Shown here piece by piece: positions 1-6,133 of a DNA stretch of 6,306 bases; position 1 is the first letter of the stretch; each line of letters starts with the position of its first letter. The DNA is taken from contig DXWR01000114.1 in the NCBI GenBank assembly GCA_019416775.1, positions 1 to 6,306 on the forward strand. Reading direction: 5' to 3'. The notes beneath the pieces are model-generated. The model was not told where the DNA came from. It searched no databases and worked only from the letters and a program-made list of their open reading frames with translations. The position numbers and the translations under genes are program-made. This DNA is from Oscillospiraceae bacterium (GTDB taxonomy: Bacteria > Bacillota > Clostridia > Oscillospirales > Ruminococcaceae).

Positions 1-17
1 ATGTGTATAAGAGACAG
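1..17 (+). other. Residual Tn5/Nextera transposase adapter (mosaic end), artificial
   Basis: The first 17 bases are identical to the last 17 of the 19-base Tn5 mosaic end used in Nextera libraries (AGATGTGTATAAGAGACAG). A chance match of this length at the exact first base of a sequence is negligible. This is untrimmed adapter, so genomic sequence starts at base 18. The frame of the neighbouring desulfidase happens to stay open through it, so automated translation would add about five false residues to that protein. Confidence 0.96.
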
Positions 18-740
18 GTTATGGACGCTGTTGCCATAGGAGCGCAGCAGAATCTTTCCGATATTTGCCCCGTAATTTTGGGTAAGCCCTACCTGGGCAA
101 TGGCCATGTTGTCGTCGATCTGCCGCTGTAAAATAGGCCGGACCTCATCCAGATCCACTGTGTCGGCAAAGGTGACAATGTCTTTCACATTGAGCAGACG
201 GTGATTTTCATCCGCCGAAACCCCTTGAGTCGAAAAAGGATGATCCACCAATGGTTGGCCGTTTTTCTGCACCTGCACTACATTGGAGTGGCTGCCAATA
301 ATCCGCACATACGCATTGTCCTGCCCGGCGGTGAGTTTTACCTGAATGTCAAAAGGGCACTCCGCCTGGGAAGGACGCACCTGAACCCGATTCCCGGCCA
401 AAAAGGCATCCAACTGCTGCAAATCTTCCGGAGAGGTTTGGGAAAGCACATCCAATTCCAACTCCGGCCGGCCGCAGATAATGCCTGCCGCCACCGCTGC
501 CTCCAGCCCTTTTCGACCGTTGGAATGGGGAATCACCACGCTTTTCACATTTTTGATGATGTTTCCGCTGACGATGAGCTCCACCTGCTCCGGCACCTGC
601 CCCAAGGTTTTCCGGGCAATGGCCCCGGCGTAGGCAATGGCAATAGGCTCCGTGCAGCCGGTGGCAGGCACCAATTCCTGTTTCAACACATCCAGATAGG
701 CTTGGTACACCTTCCGGTCCAAAACCATCTGTTCCATCAT
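18..740 (-). CDS. L-cysteine desulfidase, CyuA/YhaM (UPF0597) family, partial (C-terminus missing at left edge)
   Basis: Members of this family are [4Fe-4S] enzymes that cleave L-cysteine to pyruvate, ammonia and sulfide (archaeal L-cysteine desulfidase, E. coli CyuA/YhaM). They resemble the alpha chain of iron-sulfur serine dehydratase. The 241 visible residues carry the N-terminal signature GCTEPIAIA at residues 28-36 with Cys29, the PHSNGRKGLEAA stretch at 71-82, GSHSN at 149-153 and NYGANIG at 222-228. All align by eye with E. coli YhaM in order and spacing. Full-length relatives have about 430 residues, so the serine-dehydratase-like C-terminal half with the remaining cluster cysteines lies beyond the edge. 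The truncation is a sequence boundary, not a mutation. The first ATG is chosen because AGGAG at 749-753 sits 8 bases upstream. This ATG overlaps the peptidase stop (ATGA), so the two genes are probably translationally coupled. Serine dehydratase activity cannot be excluded. Confidence 0.88.
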
Positions 741-3607
741 AACAAACTCTCCTGACTGTCCAGCAGATCCTGGCAGTGCTCCAACACTCCGGCTCCGCCA
801 ATCACGCAAATTCCTGCCTGCACCGAAGCTTCCGTGAGCTGTTCTCCCAGTTGTTCCAGCTGCTGGGAGGTGGTGGTTAAAATTTCGGTGTGCAGGCGCT
901 GCCGGTCTTGGTGGGTCAAACCGGACAAAGTATCCGCTGCTTCAGAAACCCCTTGAGCGTGGGGAGTCAGTACCGGCTGGCTTTTGCCGATGGTGCTGAT
1001 AATGGCGTTGGTCAAATCTTCTTTGGCGGCCTGGCGCAGGGCTTTCCCGGCTTCCTGGAAACGGGCCAGAGTAGCCTTGGGGTTGGGATCCCGGTAGGAG
1101 GAAAAACGAGCCTCTCCTTGGGAGTCAATATTCAGTCCTACACCGTAAGCTCCGCCCTGCACCCGGACGGTATTCCAAAGATAGTCGTAGGTCAAAAGCT
1201 GTCCTGCCACCTGGGCGCTGCCCCAGCTGGAGAGTTCCACCTTCTCCACCTGGGCGGCAAAGCCGATTCCGGCAGGGATAGTAAACCCTTCCTTGGACAA
1301 ATCCTGAGGCGGGTACACCTCCAAAAGGCCTTCCGGAAGATCCGGCAACTGTTCCACGATCCCTGCCAGCCAAGGCTGATCCAACTCCCCAGTGACCCCC
1401 AAGGTGAGCCGCCGGCGGGAGAACACGCTGCCGAACAGTTGAGCCAGCCCTTCCTGCAAGTCGAGTTTTTCTTCCCGGTCCTGCTGCTGCAAATACCGCA
1501 GATACCGGATGCCGCCCACCGCTTCCTGCACTGCTCCTTTGGGACTGAAAGCCGCACCGGCCCGGCGGGAAGCATACGCGTTGCCGGACATCTGGATCTG
1601 CTGTTCCAGCATCATCCGACTCTGGGTCAGCAAAACGCGAATCTGCTTGGTTTCGTCAAATCTGGTTTCGGTGAGGATCTCCCCAAGGAGGGCAGCTCCT
1701 TCTTGTTTGTATTTTTCCAGCATGGCGGCGCTGACCATCAAATAGGGCGTGGTTTCCCGGGTGGTATGGTGAGTGAACACCGTGACGCCGGCAGAGAAGA
1801 ATCCCAGGCAGCTGTCCATCTGATTGCGCAGCTCCATGGCGGAATGGCGCCGGGTGGACAGTTCGCCCAGCAAAGAAGCCATAAAACTCACCTGGCTGAG
1901 CTGATCGAACGTAAGGTCGTTTAGAGCAAAGTACAGATCCAGATAAACAATGCCACCGGTTTCCCGGCACTGATGCAGCACCCGTTTACCTGCCACCTGT
2001 TCTTCCACCTGCTTGGAAGGGGGAATTTCAGCGGGAATATCCGAAAGCTTCAACACCGGCAGAGTAGCCAATCCTTCCGGAGTGTCGGGCTGCATTTGAC
2101 GGCTGCGGAAGGCATGGAACCCGTCCACCACCTGTTGAATGGTTTCCTGGCTCCAACCAGCCTTAATTTCGGCCAAGCCCTCCGCCTCTTTCTGCCGCTT
2201 TTCCTGACCCAAAGTCTTGCTGGGCAGCAGGCAGAGCTGGGCCTGGTGTGGGTTATCCAAAAAGGCGGTGCGCAAAAACTGTTCAAACCAACCCTGCTCC
2301 AGTTTTTGCCGGAGAGAGGCAAACAGTTCCCCGCATTGGAGGTTCTGGGCAGGATCGCCACCGTACAGCCAGCTTTCCATGCTCTTGATGGCCAACATAA
2401 TTCCCTGGGGCATCCGACCATAATCCAAAGCCCGGGCGGAAAACTCCAAGCGGTTCAGCACGCCTGCTACACGGCTGTGATCCAATCCGTCCTGGGCCTG
2501 CTGTTCCAATACCTGTCCAATGATCCGGTCAATCTGTTCCTGTTTCCCGGCATCGGTGTTCCGAACAATCAGCTGGGCAAAGCACTGCTGTACGCCGTCC
2601 TGCACCTGAAGCTGCACGTCCTCCGCCAGTCCCTGTTCCAGCAGTGCCTTCTTCAGCGGAGATTCGTTGGAACCACAGAGCACCTCCGCCAAAGCGGAAG
2701 CCGCCAGGGTCTTTTCCGGTTCATCATACCGGCCAAATACCCAGCCGTAAGACAGGATGTCCTTGTTTTCTTCCTTTTCCTGCGCACCGATCTCGTACAC
2801 CGCCGTAGCTTGCTTGGGATGCACCGGGGCTTGCAAAGAAATGGCAGTGTCCATCTCCAAAGCGTCGTAGGCGGAAAGGAAGCTGTCCAGCTTGGCCAGC
2901 ACGGCGTCCAGATCCAATTTACCATCCAAAAAGATCCGGGCATTGGAGGGATGGTAGAACCGTTTATGACTAGCCTGATAGTTTTCGTAGGTCAAGCTGG
3001 GAATAGACTGGGGATACCCGCCGGATTCCAAGCCGTAGCAATTATCCGGGAATAACAGGGCATTCATTTCCCGCTGAAGTACCGCGTCGGAGCTGGCATA
3101 TACCCCTTTCATCTCGTTGTACACCACACCGTTGTAGGTCAATTCCCCATCCGGAGAGTCCAGCTCATAGTGCCAGCCCTCCTGGCGGAAGGCGTGAGGA
3201 TCGGTGACACTCAAGGGATGAAACACCGCATCCAAATATACATCCATGAGGTTGAGAAAATCCTGATCGTTCCGAGAGCTCAAGGGATACATGGTTTTAT
3301 CCGGAAAGGTGAAGGCGTTGAGGAAAGTTTCCAGAGAACTTTTAATCAGATTTACAAAGGGCTCTTTCACCGGATATTTTTCCGAGCCGCAGAGCACCGA
3401 ATGTTCCAGGATATGGAACACCCCGGTGTCGTCCTGGGGGACGGTGCGGAAGGTAATGGCAAAGGTCTTGTTTTCCTCTTCCCGCTCCAGCCAGATCAAA
3501 TCCGCGCCGTTTTTCTCATAGGTCATACGGTGCAGGGTGGCCTTCAATTCCGGCAGAGGCTGGTCGTACTGCCGGACAAAACCGTGAAGATGATGGTTTG
3601 CATTCAT
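737..3607 (-). CDS. M16C family zinc metallopeptidase (PreP/Cym1-like, insulinase superfamily)
   Basis: This is a 956-residue, probably cytoplasmic oligopeptidase: no signal peptide or membrane segment is visible. The inverted zinc motif HxxEH is H65-I-L-E68-H69. The third metal ligand is Glu165 in NEMKG, 97 residues after Glu68, the same spacing I recall for PreP. The substrate-site stretch NAFTFPDKTMYP is at 97-108. The family's hinge/linker signature PDTPEGLATLP at 507-517 marks the M16C-associated domain. In the C-terminal half, Arg815 and Tyr821 in RVQGGAYG match the catalytic Arg/Tyr pair, again six apart as in PreP. Length is normal for the family, which folds as two halves enclosing a chamber that degrades peptides of tens of residues. 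Start: ATG with GGAGG at 3615-3619, 7 bases upstream. It is first in an operon with the downstream cysteine desulfidase. All key residues are present, so it is expected to be active; the natural substrates are unknown. Confidence 0.96.
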   Translation of the reverse strand: MNANHHLHGFVRQYDQPLPELKATLHRMTYEKNGADLIWLEREEENKTFAITFRTVPQDDTGVFHILEHSVLCGSEKYPVKEPFVNLIKSSLETFLNAFTFPDKTMYPLSSRNDQDFLNLMDVYLDAVFHPLSVTDPHAFRQEGWHYELDSPDGELTYNGVVYNEMKGVYASSDAVLQREMNALLFPDNCYGLESGGYPQSIPSLTYENYQASHKRFYHPSNARIFLDGKLDLDAVLAKLDSFLSAYDALEMDTAISLQAPVHPKQATAVYEIGAQEKEENKDILSYGWVFGRYDEPEKTLAASALAEVLCGSNESPLKKALLEQGLAEDVQLQVQDGVQQCFAQLIVRNTDAGKQEQIDRIIGQVLEQQAQDGLDHSRVAGVLNRLEFSARALDYGRMPQGIMLAIKSMESWLYGGDPAQNLQCGELFASLRQKLEQGWFEQFLRTAFLDNPHQAQLCLLPSKTLGQEKRQKEAEGLAEIKAGWSQETIQQVVDGFHAFRSRQMQPDTPEGLATLPVLKLSDIPAEIPPSKQVEEQVAGKRVLHQCRETGGIVYLDLYFALNDLTFDQLSQVSFMASLLGELSTRRHSAMELRNQMDSCLGFFSAGVTVFTHHTTRETTPYLMVSAAMLEKYKQEGAALLGEILTETRFDETKQIRVLLTQSRMMLEQQIQMSGNAYASRRAGAAFSPKGAVQEAVGGIRYLRYLQQQDREEKLDLQEGLAQLFGSVFSRRRLTLGVTGELDQPWLAGIVEQLPDLPEGLLEVYPPQDLSKEGFTIPAGIGFAAQVEKVELSSWGSAQVAGQLLTYDYLWNTVRVQGGAYGVGLNIDSQGEARFSSYRDPNPKATLARFQEAGKALRQAAKEDLTNAIISTIGKSQPVLTPHAQGVSEAADTLSGLTHQDRQRLHTEILTTTSQQLEQLGEQLTEASVQAGICVIGGAGVLEHCQDLLDSQESLL
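749..753 (-). promoter_or_regulatory. Ribosome binding site of the cysteine desulfidase, inside the peptidase gene
   Basis: AGGAG lies 8 bases before the ATG at 740-738 and is embedded in the last codons of the peptidase gene. It selects the first of two adjacent ATG codons (740 rather than 737). Ribosomes finishing the peptidase could re-initiate here through the ATGA overlap. Confidence 0.8.
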
Positions 3608-3630
3608 AATCGTTCCTCCAAACTGACATA

Positions 3631-3659
3631 AATTTGAAAAGTAAAAGCAGCGATTTCAA
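3631..3659 (-). promoter_or_regulatory. Tentative promoter for the peptidase-desulfidase operon
   Basis: On the minus strand, TTGAAA (3654-3659, five of six matches to the -35 consensus) is followed after 17 bases by CAAATT (3631-3636), a poor -10 with only three matches. A 16-base spacing gives TCAAAT, four matches but lacking the key second A. The leader would be about 17 bases and still include the ribosome binding site. A promoter must lie in this 128-base gap if the operon is transcribed on its own, but this exact placement is weak. Confidence 0.25.
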
Positions 3660-3682
3660 GCAATTTCTGCTATTTCTTGCAA
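3653..3682 (+). repeat. Three phased ATTTC-GC repeats upstream of and overlapping the kinase -35 box
   Basis: ATTTCAAGCAA (3653-3663), ATTTCTGC (3663-3670) and ATTTCTTGCAA (3672-3682) start at 3653, 3663 and 3672, about one helical turn apart. The outer two match at 9 of 11 positions with a 19-base period. The last contains the whole -35 hexamer, and the first contains the tentative -35 of the divergent operon. The layout suits an operator bound on one face of the helix. The LytTR regulator encoded just downstream is a candidate binder, by inference only. Confidence 0.45.
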
Positions 3683-3705
3683 CTCTCAGTCAAAAATGGT
3701 ATAAT
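3677..3705 (+). promoter_or_regulatory. Sigma-A promoter of the kinase-regulator operon (extended -10)
   Basis: TTGCAA (3677-3682, four of six) is separated by exactly 17 bases from a perfect TATAAT (3700-3705). TG at 3697-3698, one base before the -10, makes it an extended -10 promoter. Transcription should begin near 3712, giving a leader of about 24 bases with GGAGG at 3724-3728, 7 bases before the kinase ATG. The imperfect -35 with a perfect extended -10 is compatible with regulated activity. Confidence 0.85.
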
Positions 3706-3735
3706 AAATAGACTTCTTCTAAGGGAGGGATATCC

Positions 3736-5016
3736 ATGCTGGTGATCGAACATTTGCTGGTCTGTGCCGCGTCGGTATTGTCCTGCTTTACCGCCCTTGC
3801 ATGGATCGGCACCCCCAAATCCAAGTGCTGGCTGCGGGCCGCTGTGCAGGGAGCCTTGAACCTCTGCGTGGGAATCTGCGGTGCCTACTTCTTAGCGGAT
3901 CGTTACAGCGCAGCTCTGTCTTTGCTGGTTCTCATTCTTTTTCTGCCCATCACCTTGACCCAAACGGAACACGCCAATTCCAACAGCGTGGCCGCCGTCT
4001 GCATCGCCTGCGGCTGTATGGGCAGTTTACAAGCCTCCATCTCATTTCTGCTGGGTTGGACGGTGATTTCAGTTTCTTTCCGCTGTGCTTTGGCGGGACT
4101 GATGGTGGCGGGATGTTGGTTTTTATGGCACCGGATGTCCCCCTATTTCCCGGGGGCGGAATGGCAGGAAGCCTTCGGGGATTCCCAAACGTCCATGAAA
4201 ACCTTTCCCAAAACCCAATGGGAATTCTGCTGGCTGCTTCTAGCCTACGGCCTGTCCTGCGTCCTGCCGGCATTGGTGGGACTGCATTCCGTGTGGATGC
4301 TGATTCCGGTGTGTATCTGGCAGGTAGGTGGACTGTACCTCATCAACCTGATTCTCTCCCATCTCAAGGACCAACAGCTCCTTTCCTCGGAGCAGCAGTA
4401 CCGCAACGAGATGTCCACCTATATGAGCGTCATCCGTTCTCAGCGCCACGATTACAACTTCCATGTCCAGACCCTCAGCGGGTTGCTGAAACGGGGAGAC
4501 TATGCCGAATGTCAGCGGTATTTGGACAACCTCACAGAAGATTCCATCGGAATGAACGAACTGCTGCCCTTAGCGGACCCCGCAGTCAGCTCCCTGATCC
4601 TCTCCTTCCGCAGCCGGGCGGCTCAGGAAGGAATTCAGCTGGAAATCTCGGTGGAAAACGACCTATCCCAGATTGCCACCAACGTCTATGAAACCAACAA
4701 GATCATCGGCAACCTGCTGCAAAACGCCTTGGATGAGACCCAACAGCTCAAGGACCGGTCCTACGGCATCCATCTTTCCATCTTAAAGCGGGGAGAATTC
4801 TGCATGATCCACGTTTCCAATCGGGCAGCCAGCAACCAGCCCATGGCGGAATACCGGTACGGCAAATCCAAAAAGGCCAGCCACGAAGGCATTGGCATCG
4901 CTTCCATCCAAGCGCTAGCCCAGCGGTATGGGGGCATGGTCTATTTCCGCATGGAAGGCGACATCATTCATTTCGTAGCGAAAATCCCCTTAGTATTGGC
5001 AAAGGAGGCGGGATAA
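3736..5016 (+). CDS. Membrane sensor histidine kinase, AgrC/ComD-like GHKL family
   Basis: This 426-residue protein is the sensor half of a LytTR-type two-component system. Residues 1 to about 210 are strongly hydrophobic, with six or seven likely membrane segments (approximately 1-22, 33-53, 57-77, 84-105, 107-130, 164-184, 186-208) and one hydrophilic loop at about 131-163. A short linker leads to the dimerisation/phosphoacceptor helix with SQRHDYNFHV; His238 in RHDY is the expected phosphorylation site. The ATP-binding domain has an N-box (NLLQNALDE, 326-334), SNRA at 361-364 and a G-box (GIGIASI, 385-391), the reduced set typical of AgrC-type kinases. The start ATG has GGAGG 7 bases upstream and a strong promoter. 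The response regulator starts at the base after its stop. The membrane half holds about 13 cysteines, including C89, C92 and C94 in CIACGC. The signal is unknown; no autoinducer peptide gene or AgrB-like protease is adjacent. Confidence 0.9.
   Translation: MLVIEHLLVCAASVLSCFTALAWIGTPKSKCWLRAAVQGALNLCVGICGAYFLADRYSAALSLLVLILFLPITLTQTEHANSNSVAAVCIACGCMGSLQASISFLLGWTVISVSFRCALAGLMVAGCWFLWHRMSPYFPGAEWQEAFGDSQTSMKTFPKTQWEFCWLLLAYGLSCVLPALVGLHSVWMLIPVCIWQVGGLYLINLILSHLKDQQLLSSEQQYRNEMSTYMSVIRSQRHDYNFHVQTLSGLLKRGDYAECQRYLDNLTEDSIGMNELLPLADPAVSSLILSFRSRAAQEGIQLEISVENDLSQIATNVYETNKIIGNLLQNALDETQQLKDRSYGIHLSILKRGEFCMIHVSNRAASNQPMAEYRYGKSKKASHEGIGIASIQALAQRYGGMVYFRMEGDIIHFVAKIPLVLAKEAG
5003..5008 (+). 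promoter_or_regulatory. Ribosome binding site setting the GTG start of the response regulator
   Basis: AGGAGG lies within the last kinase codons, 8 bases before GTG at 5017-5019. The kinase stop TAA (5014-5016) abuts this GTG. No ATG lies at a suitable distance in frame, so the ribosome binding site decides for GTG. Confidence 0.85.
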
Positions 5017-5745
5017 GTGATTTCGGGAAAAATTCTTTTGGTGGACGATCAACCCACCGCCGCTCAGGCATCCATAGATGCTCTGACCAACTTCGTTTCC
5101 AAAGATCAAATCCTCTACGCTTCCACTGCCGCCCAGGCGATTCAAATTTTGGATTCCACCCCGCTGGCCGCAGCGTTCTTGGACATCGATATGCCGGACA
5201 CCAAAAATTTTTCTTTGGCGAAATACATCGACCAAAAGCACAAGGGTCTGCCTTATGTGTTTTTAACCGGCTATGCCAACTTTGCTGCTGAAAGCTACGA
5301 CTATGAACCGTTGGATTTTCTCACCAAACCCATTGATGTCGTGCGGCTGGAAAAGACCTTTGCCCGGCTGGCTCAAAAAAAGGAAGAAATCCCTTCCGGC
5401 AAAATCGCCATTCGCTCCAAAAACGATTACATTTTGGTGGATCCTCAGGAAATCTCCTACATTTTCCGCAACCAGCGGAAAAGTCAGATCAACTGCCTGG
5501 ATGGGAAAACCTTATTCGTCTCCGCCACCATCGAAGAATTGGAGCTGATTTTTGAGGACTACAACTTTTTCCGCTGCCACAAATCCTATTTGATCCCCTG
5601 CGGACAAATTGTCCAGGTGCGCAGCGGTCAATACGGGCGAACCTATGAGGCGGTGCTTACCGACGGTTCGGTAATCCCCATCAGCCGCAACCGCTATCCA
5701 GCTCTGCGGGAAAAACTAGAACGGTTAGGGGTTCGGTTTTTATAA
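5017..5745 (+). CDS. LytTR-type response regulator (receiver plus LytTR DNA-binding domain)
   Basis: This 242-residue cytoplasmic transcription regulator is the partner of the preceding kinase. The receiver domain spans about 4-120: acidic pocket Asp10-Asp11, phosphoacceptor Asp56 in FLDIDMP, Thr84 in FLTGY, and Lys104 in LTKPI. The usual glycine after MPxxD is absent (MPDTKNF), a mild deviation. The LytTR domain spans about 128-238, recognised by SKNDYILVDPQEISYI at 134-149, the RCHKSYLI signature at 186-193 and the closing IPISRNRYPALREKL at 220-234. LytTR proteins usually bind pairs of short direct repeats upstream of target promoters. Targets could include its own promoter and the divergent peptidase-desulfidase operon; this is inference. 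Translation starts at GTG immediately after the kinase stop, using an AGGAGG inside the kinase gene, so tightly balanced co-expression is expected. A terminator follows 68 bases after the stop. Confidence 0.94.
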   Translation: MISGKILLVDDQPTAAQASIDALTNFVSKDQILYASTAAQAIQILDSTPLAAAFLDIDMPDTKNFSLAKYIDQKHKGLPYVFLTGYANFAAESYDYEPLDFLTKPIDVVRLEKTFARLAQKKEEIPSGKIAIRSKNDYILVDPQEISYIFRNQRKSQINCLDGKTLFVSATIEELELIFEDYNFFRCHKSYLIPCGQIVQVRSGQYGRTYEAVLTDGSVIPISRNRYPALREKLERLGVRFL

Positions 5746-5813
5746 CATTCCTTCCCCTCTTCTAGCATAACCCATCCTTTCCCATCTGTCCAGAAAAACA
5801 GCACAAAACTGAC

Positions 5814-5847
5814 AGAGATTTGACATTACCGGTCAAGTCTCTTTTTT
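5814..5847 (+). terminator. Rho-independent terminator of the kinase-regulator operon
   Basis: An 11-base-pair stem (5814-5824 with 5832-5842, one internal T-G wobble at 5819/5837) closes a 7-base loop. The T-run at 5842-5847 begins at the last stem base, and a second TTTT follows after GCCC. It sits 68 bases downstream of the regulator stop. Read on the opposite strand the hairpin is equally stable but is followed by GTCAGTTTTG, a weak U-tract, so termination of the convergent redox operon here is possible but less convincing. Confidence 0.88.
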
Positions 5848-5861
5848 GCCCTTTTGCGGCA

Positions 5862-5904
5862 GATCCCGCCGACGGCAGCATAAGGCCGCGACATCGGCGG
5901 GATC
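5862..5904. repeat. GC-rich inverted repeat with bulged hairpin between convergent operons
   Basis: GATCCCGCCGA (5862-5872) is a perfect inverted match to 5894-5904. Inside it, CGGC (5873-5876) pairs with GCCG (5885-5888), stacking directly on the outer stem on one side and leaving a 5-base bulge (5889-5893) on the other, with an 8-base loop. No T-run follows on either strand, so it is not a standard intrinsic terminator. It lies 28 bases downstream of the FTR-like gene stop and could protect the 3' end of that transcript, take part in its termination, or be a dispersed intergenic repeat. Confidence 0.7.
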
Positions 5905-5932
5905 GGGAGAAATAAGAAAGAGAGAGGGGTTA

Positions 5933-6133
5933 TCATTTTTCTTTGTAGTAAAGCATGCAGTGGCAGTAGCCCTCAAAATTGGGGTCGGCAATCTGCCGGC
6001 GGAATTCTTGGCAGATGCACTTATACTCCTCGGTACGCTCTACTCGGCAGGGACAGTAGCCGCCTCTGGCAGCCAAACCTTCCCGCACCGTCTTGACCAC
6101 TTCCGGGTCATCATTCAGCCGAATTCGGCCCAT
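5933..6133 (-). CDS. FTR catalytic-chain-like iron-sulfur protein
   Basis: This 66-residue protein resembles the catalytic (beta) chain of ferredoxin:thioredoxin reductase, which passes electrons through a [4Fe-4S] cluster to a neighbouring disulfide that reduces thioredoxin. The six expected cysteines are present in family order: C27-P-C29, C39-I-C41 and C57-H-C59. By homology C27, C39, C41 and C57 would hold the cluster, and C29 with C59 would form the redox disulfide. Spacing is CPC-x9-CIC-x15-CHC, against CPC-x16-CPC-x8-CHC in plant and cyanobacterial enzymes, and the middle proline is isoleucine, so it is a divergent, stand-alone form. No FTR alpha chain is visible. The start is set at the ATG at 6133: AAAGGAG is 9 bases upstream of it but directly abuts the ATG at 6142, which would add only MTH. 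It overlaps the upstream thioredoxin gene by 23 bases, strongly suggesting a partner pair. Confidence 0.87.
   Translation of the reverse strand: MGRIRLNDDPEVVKTVREGLAARGGYCPCRVERTEEYKCICQEFRRQIADPNFEGYCHCMLYYKEK

Noticed and set aside
201..755. Plus-strand open frame opposite the cysteine desulfidase
   Set aside because: It is the antisense of a conserved protein and shows no recognisable domain.
890..1924. Long plus-strand open frame (344 codons) antisense to the M16C peptidase
   Set aside because: Its translation shows no recognisable domain, and it lies wholly inside a gene with all catalytic residues intact. GC-rich codon use leaves antisense frames open by chance.
1973..3055. Second long plus-strand open frame (360 codons) antisense to the peptidase
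   Set aside because: Same reasoning; low-information sequence without domain features, while the opposite strand encodes a full-length conserved enzyme.
3688..3693. TTGACT on the minus strand as a -35 for the peptidase operon
   Set aside because: A good -35 by itself, but no acceptable -10 occurs 15-18 bases downstream (for example GCAGAA at 17).
3728..3735. GGATATCC palindrome just before the kinase ATG
   Set aside because: Only eight bases, within the ribosome-site spacer; compatible with chance and no second copy nearby.
3801..4691. Overlapping +strand frame of 296 codons within the kinase gene
   Set aside because: The kinase frame has membrane segments and H-, N- and G-box motifs plus promoter and ribosome site; the other frame has none of these.
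5746..5932. Possible small peptide (pheromone precursor) gene in the convergent gap
   Set aside because: The start codons I found there have no good ribosome site and lead only to very short frames; the space is taken up by the terminator and a hairpin.
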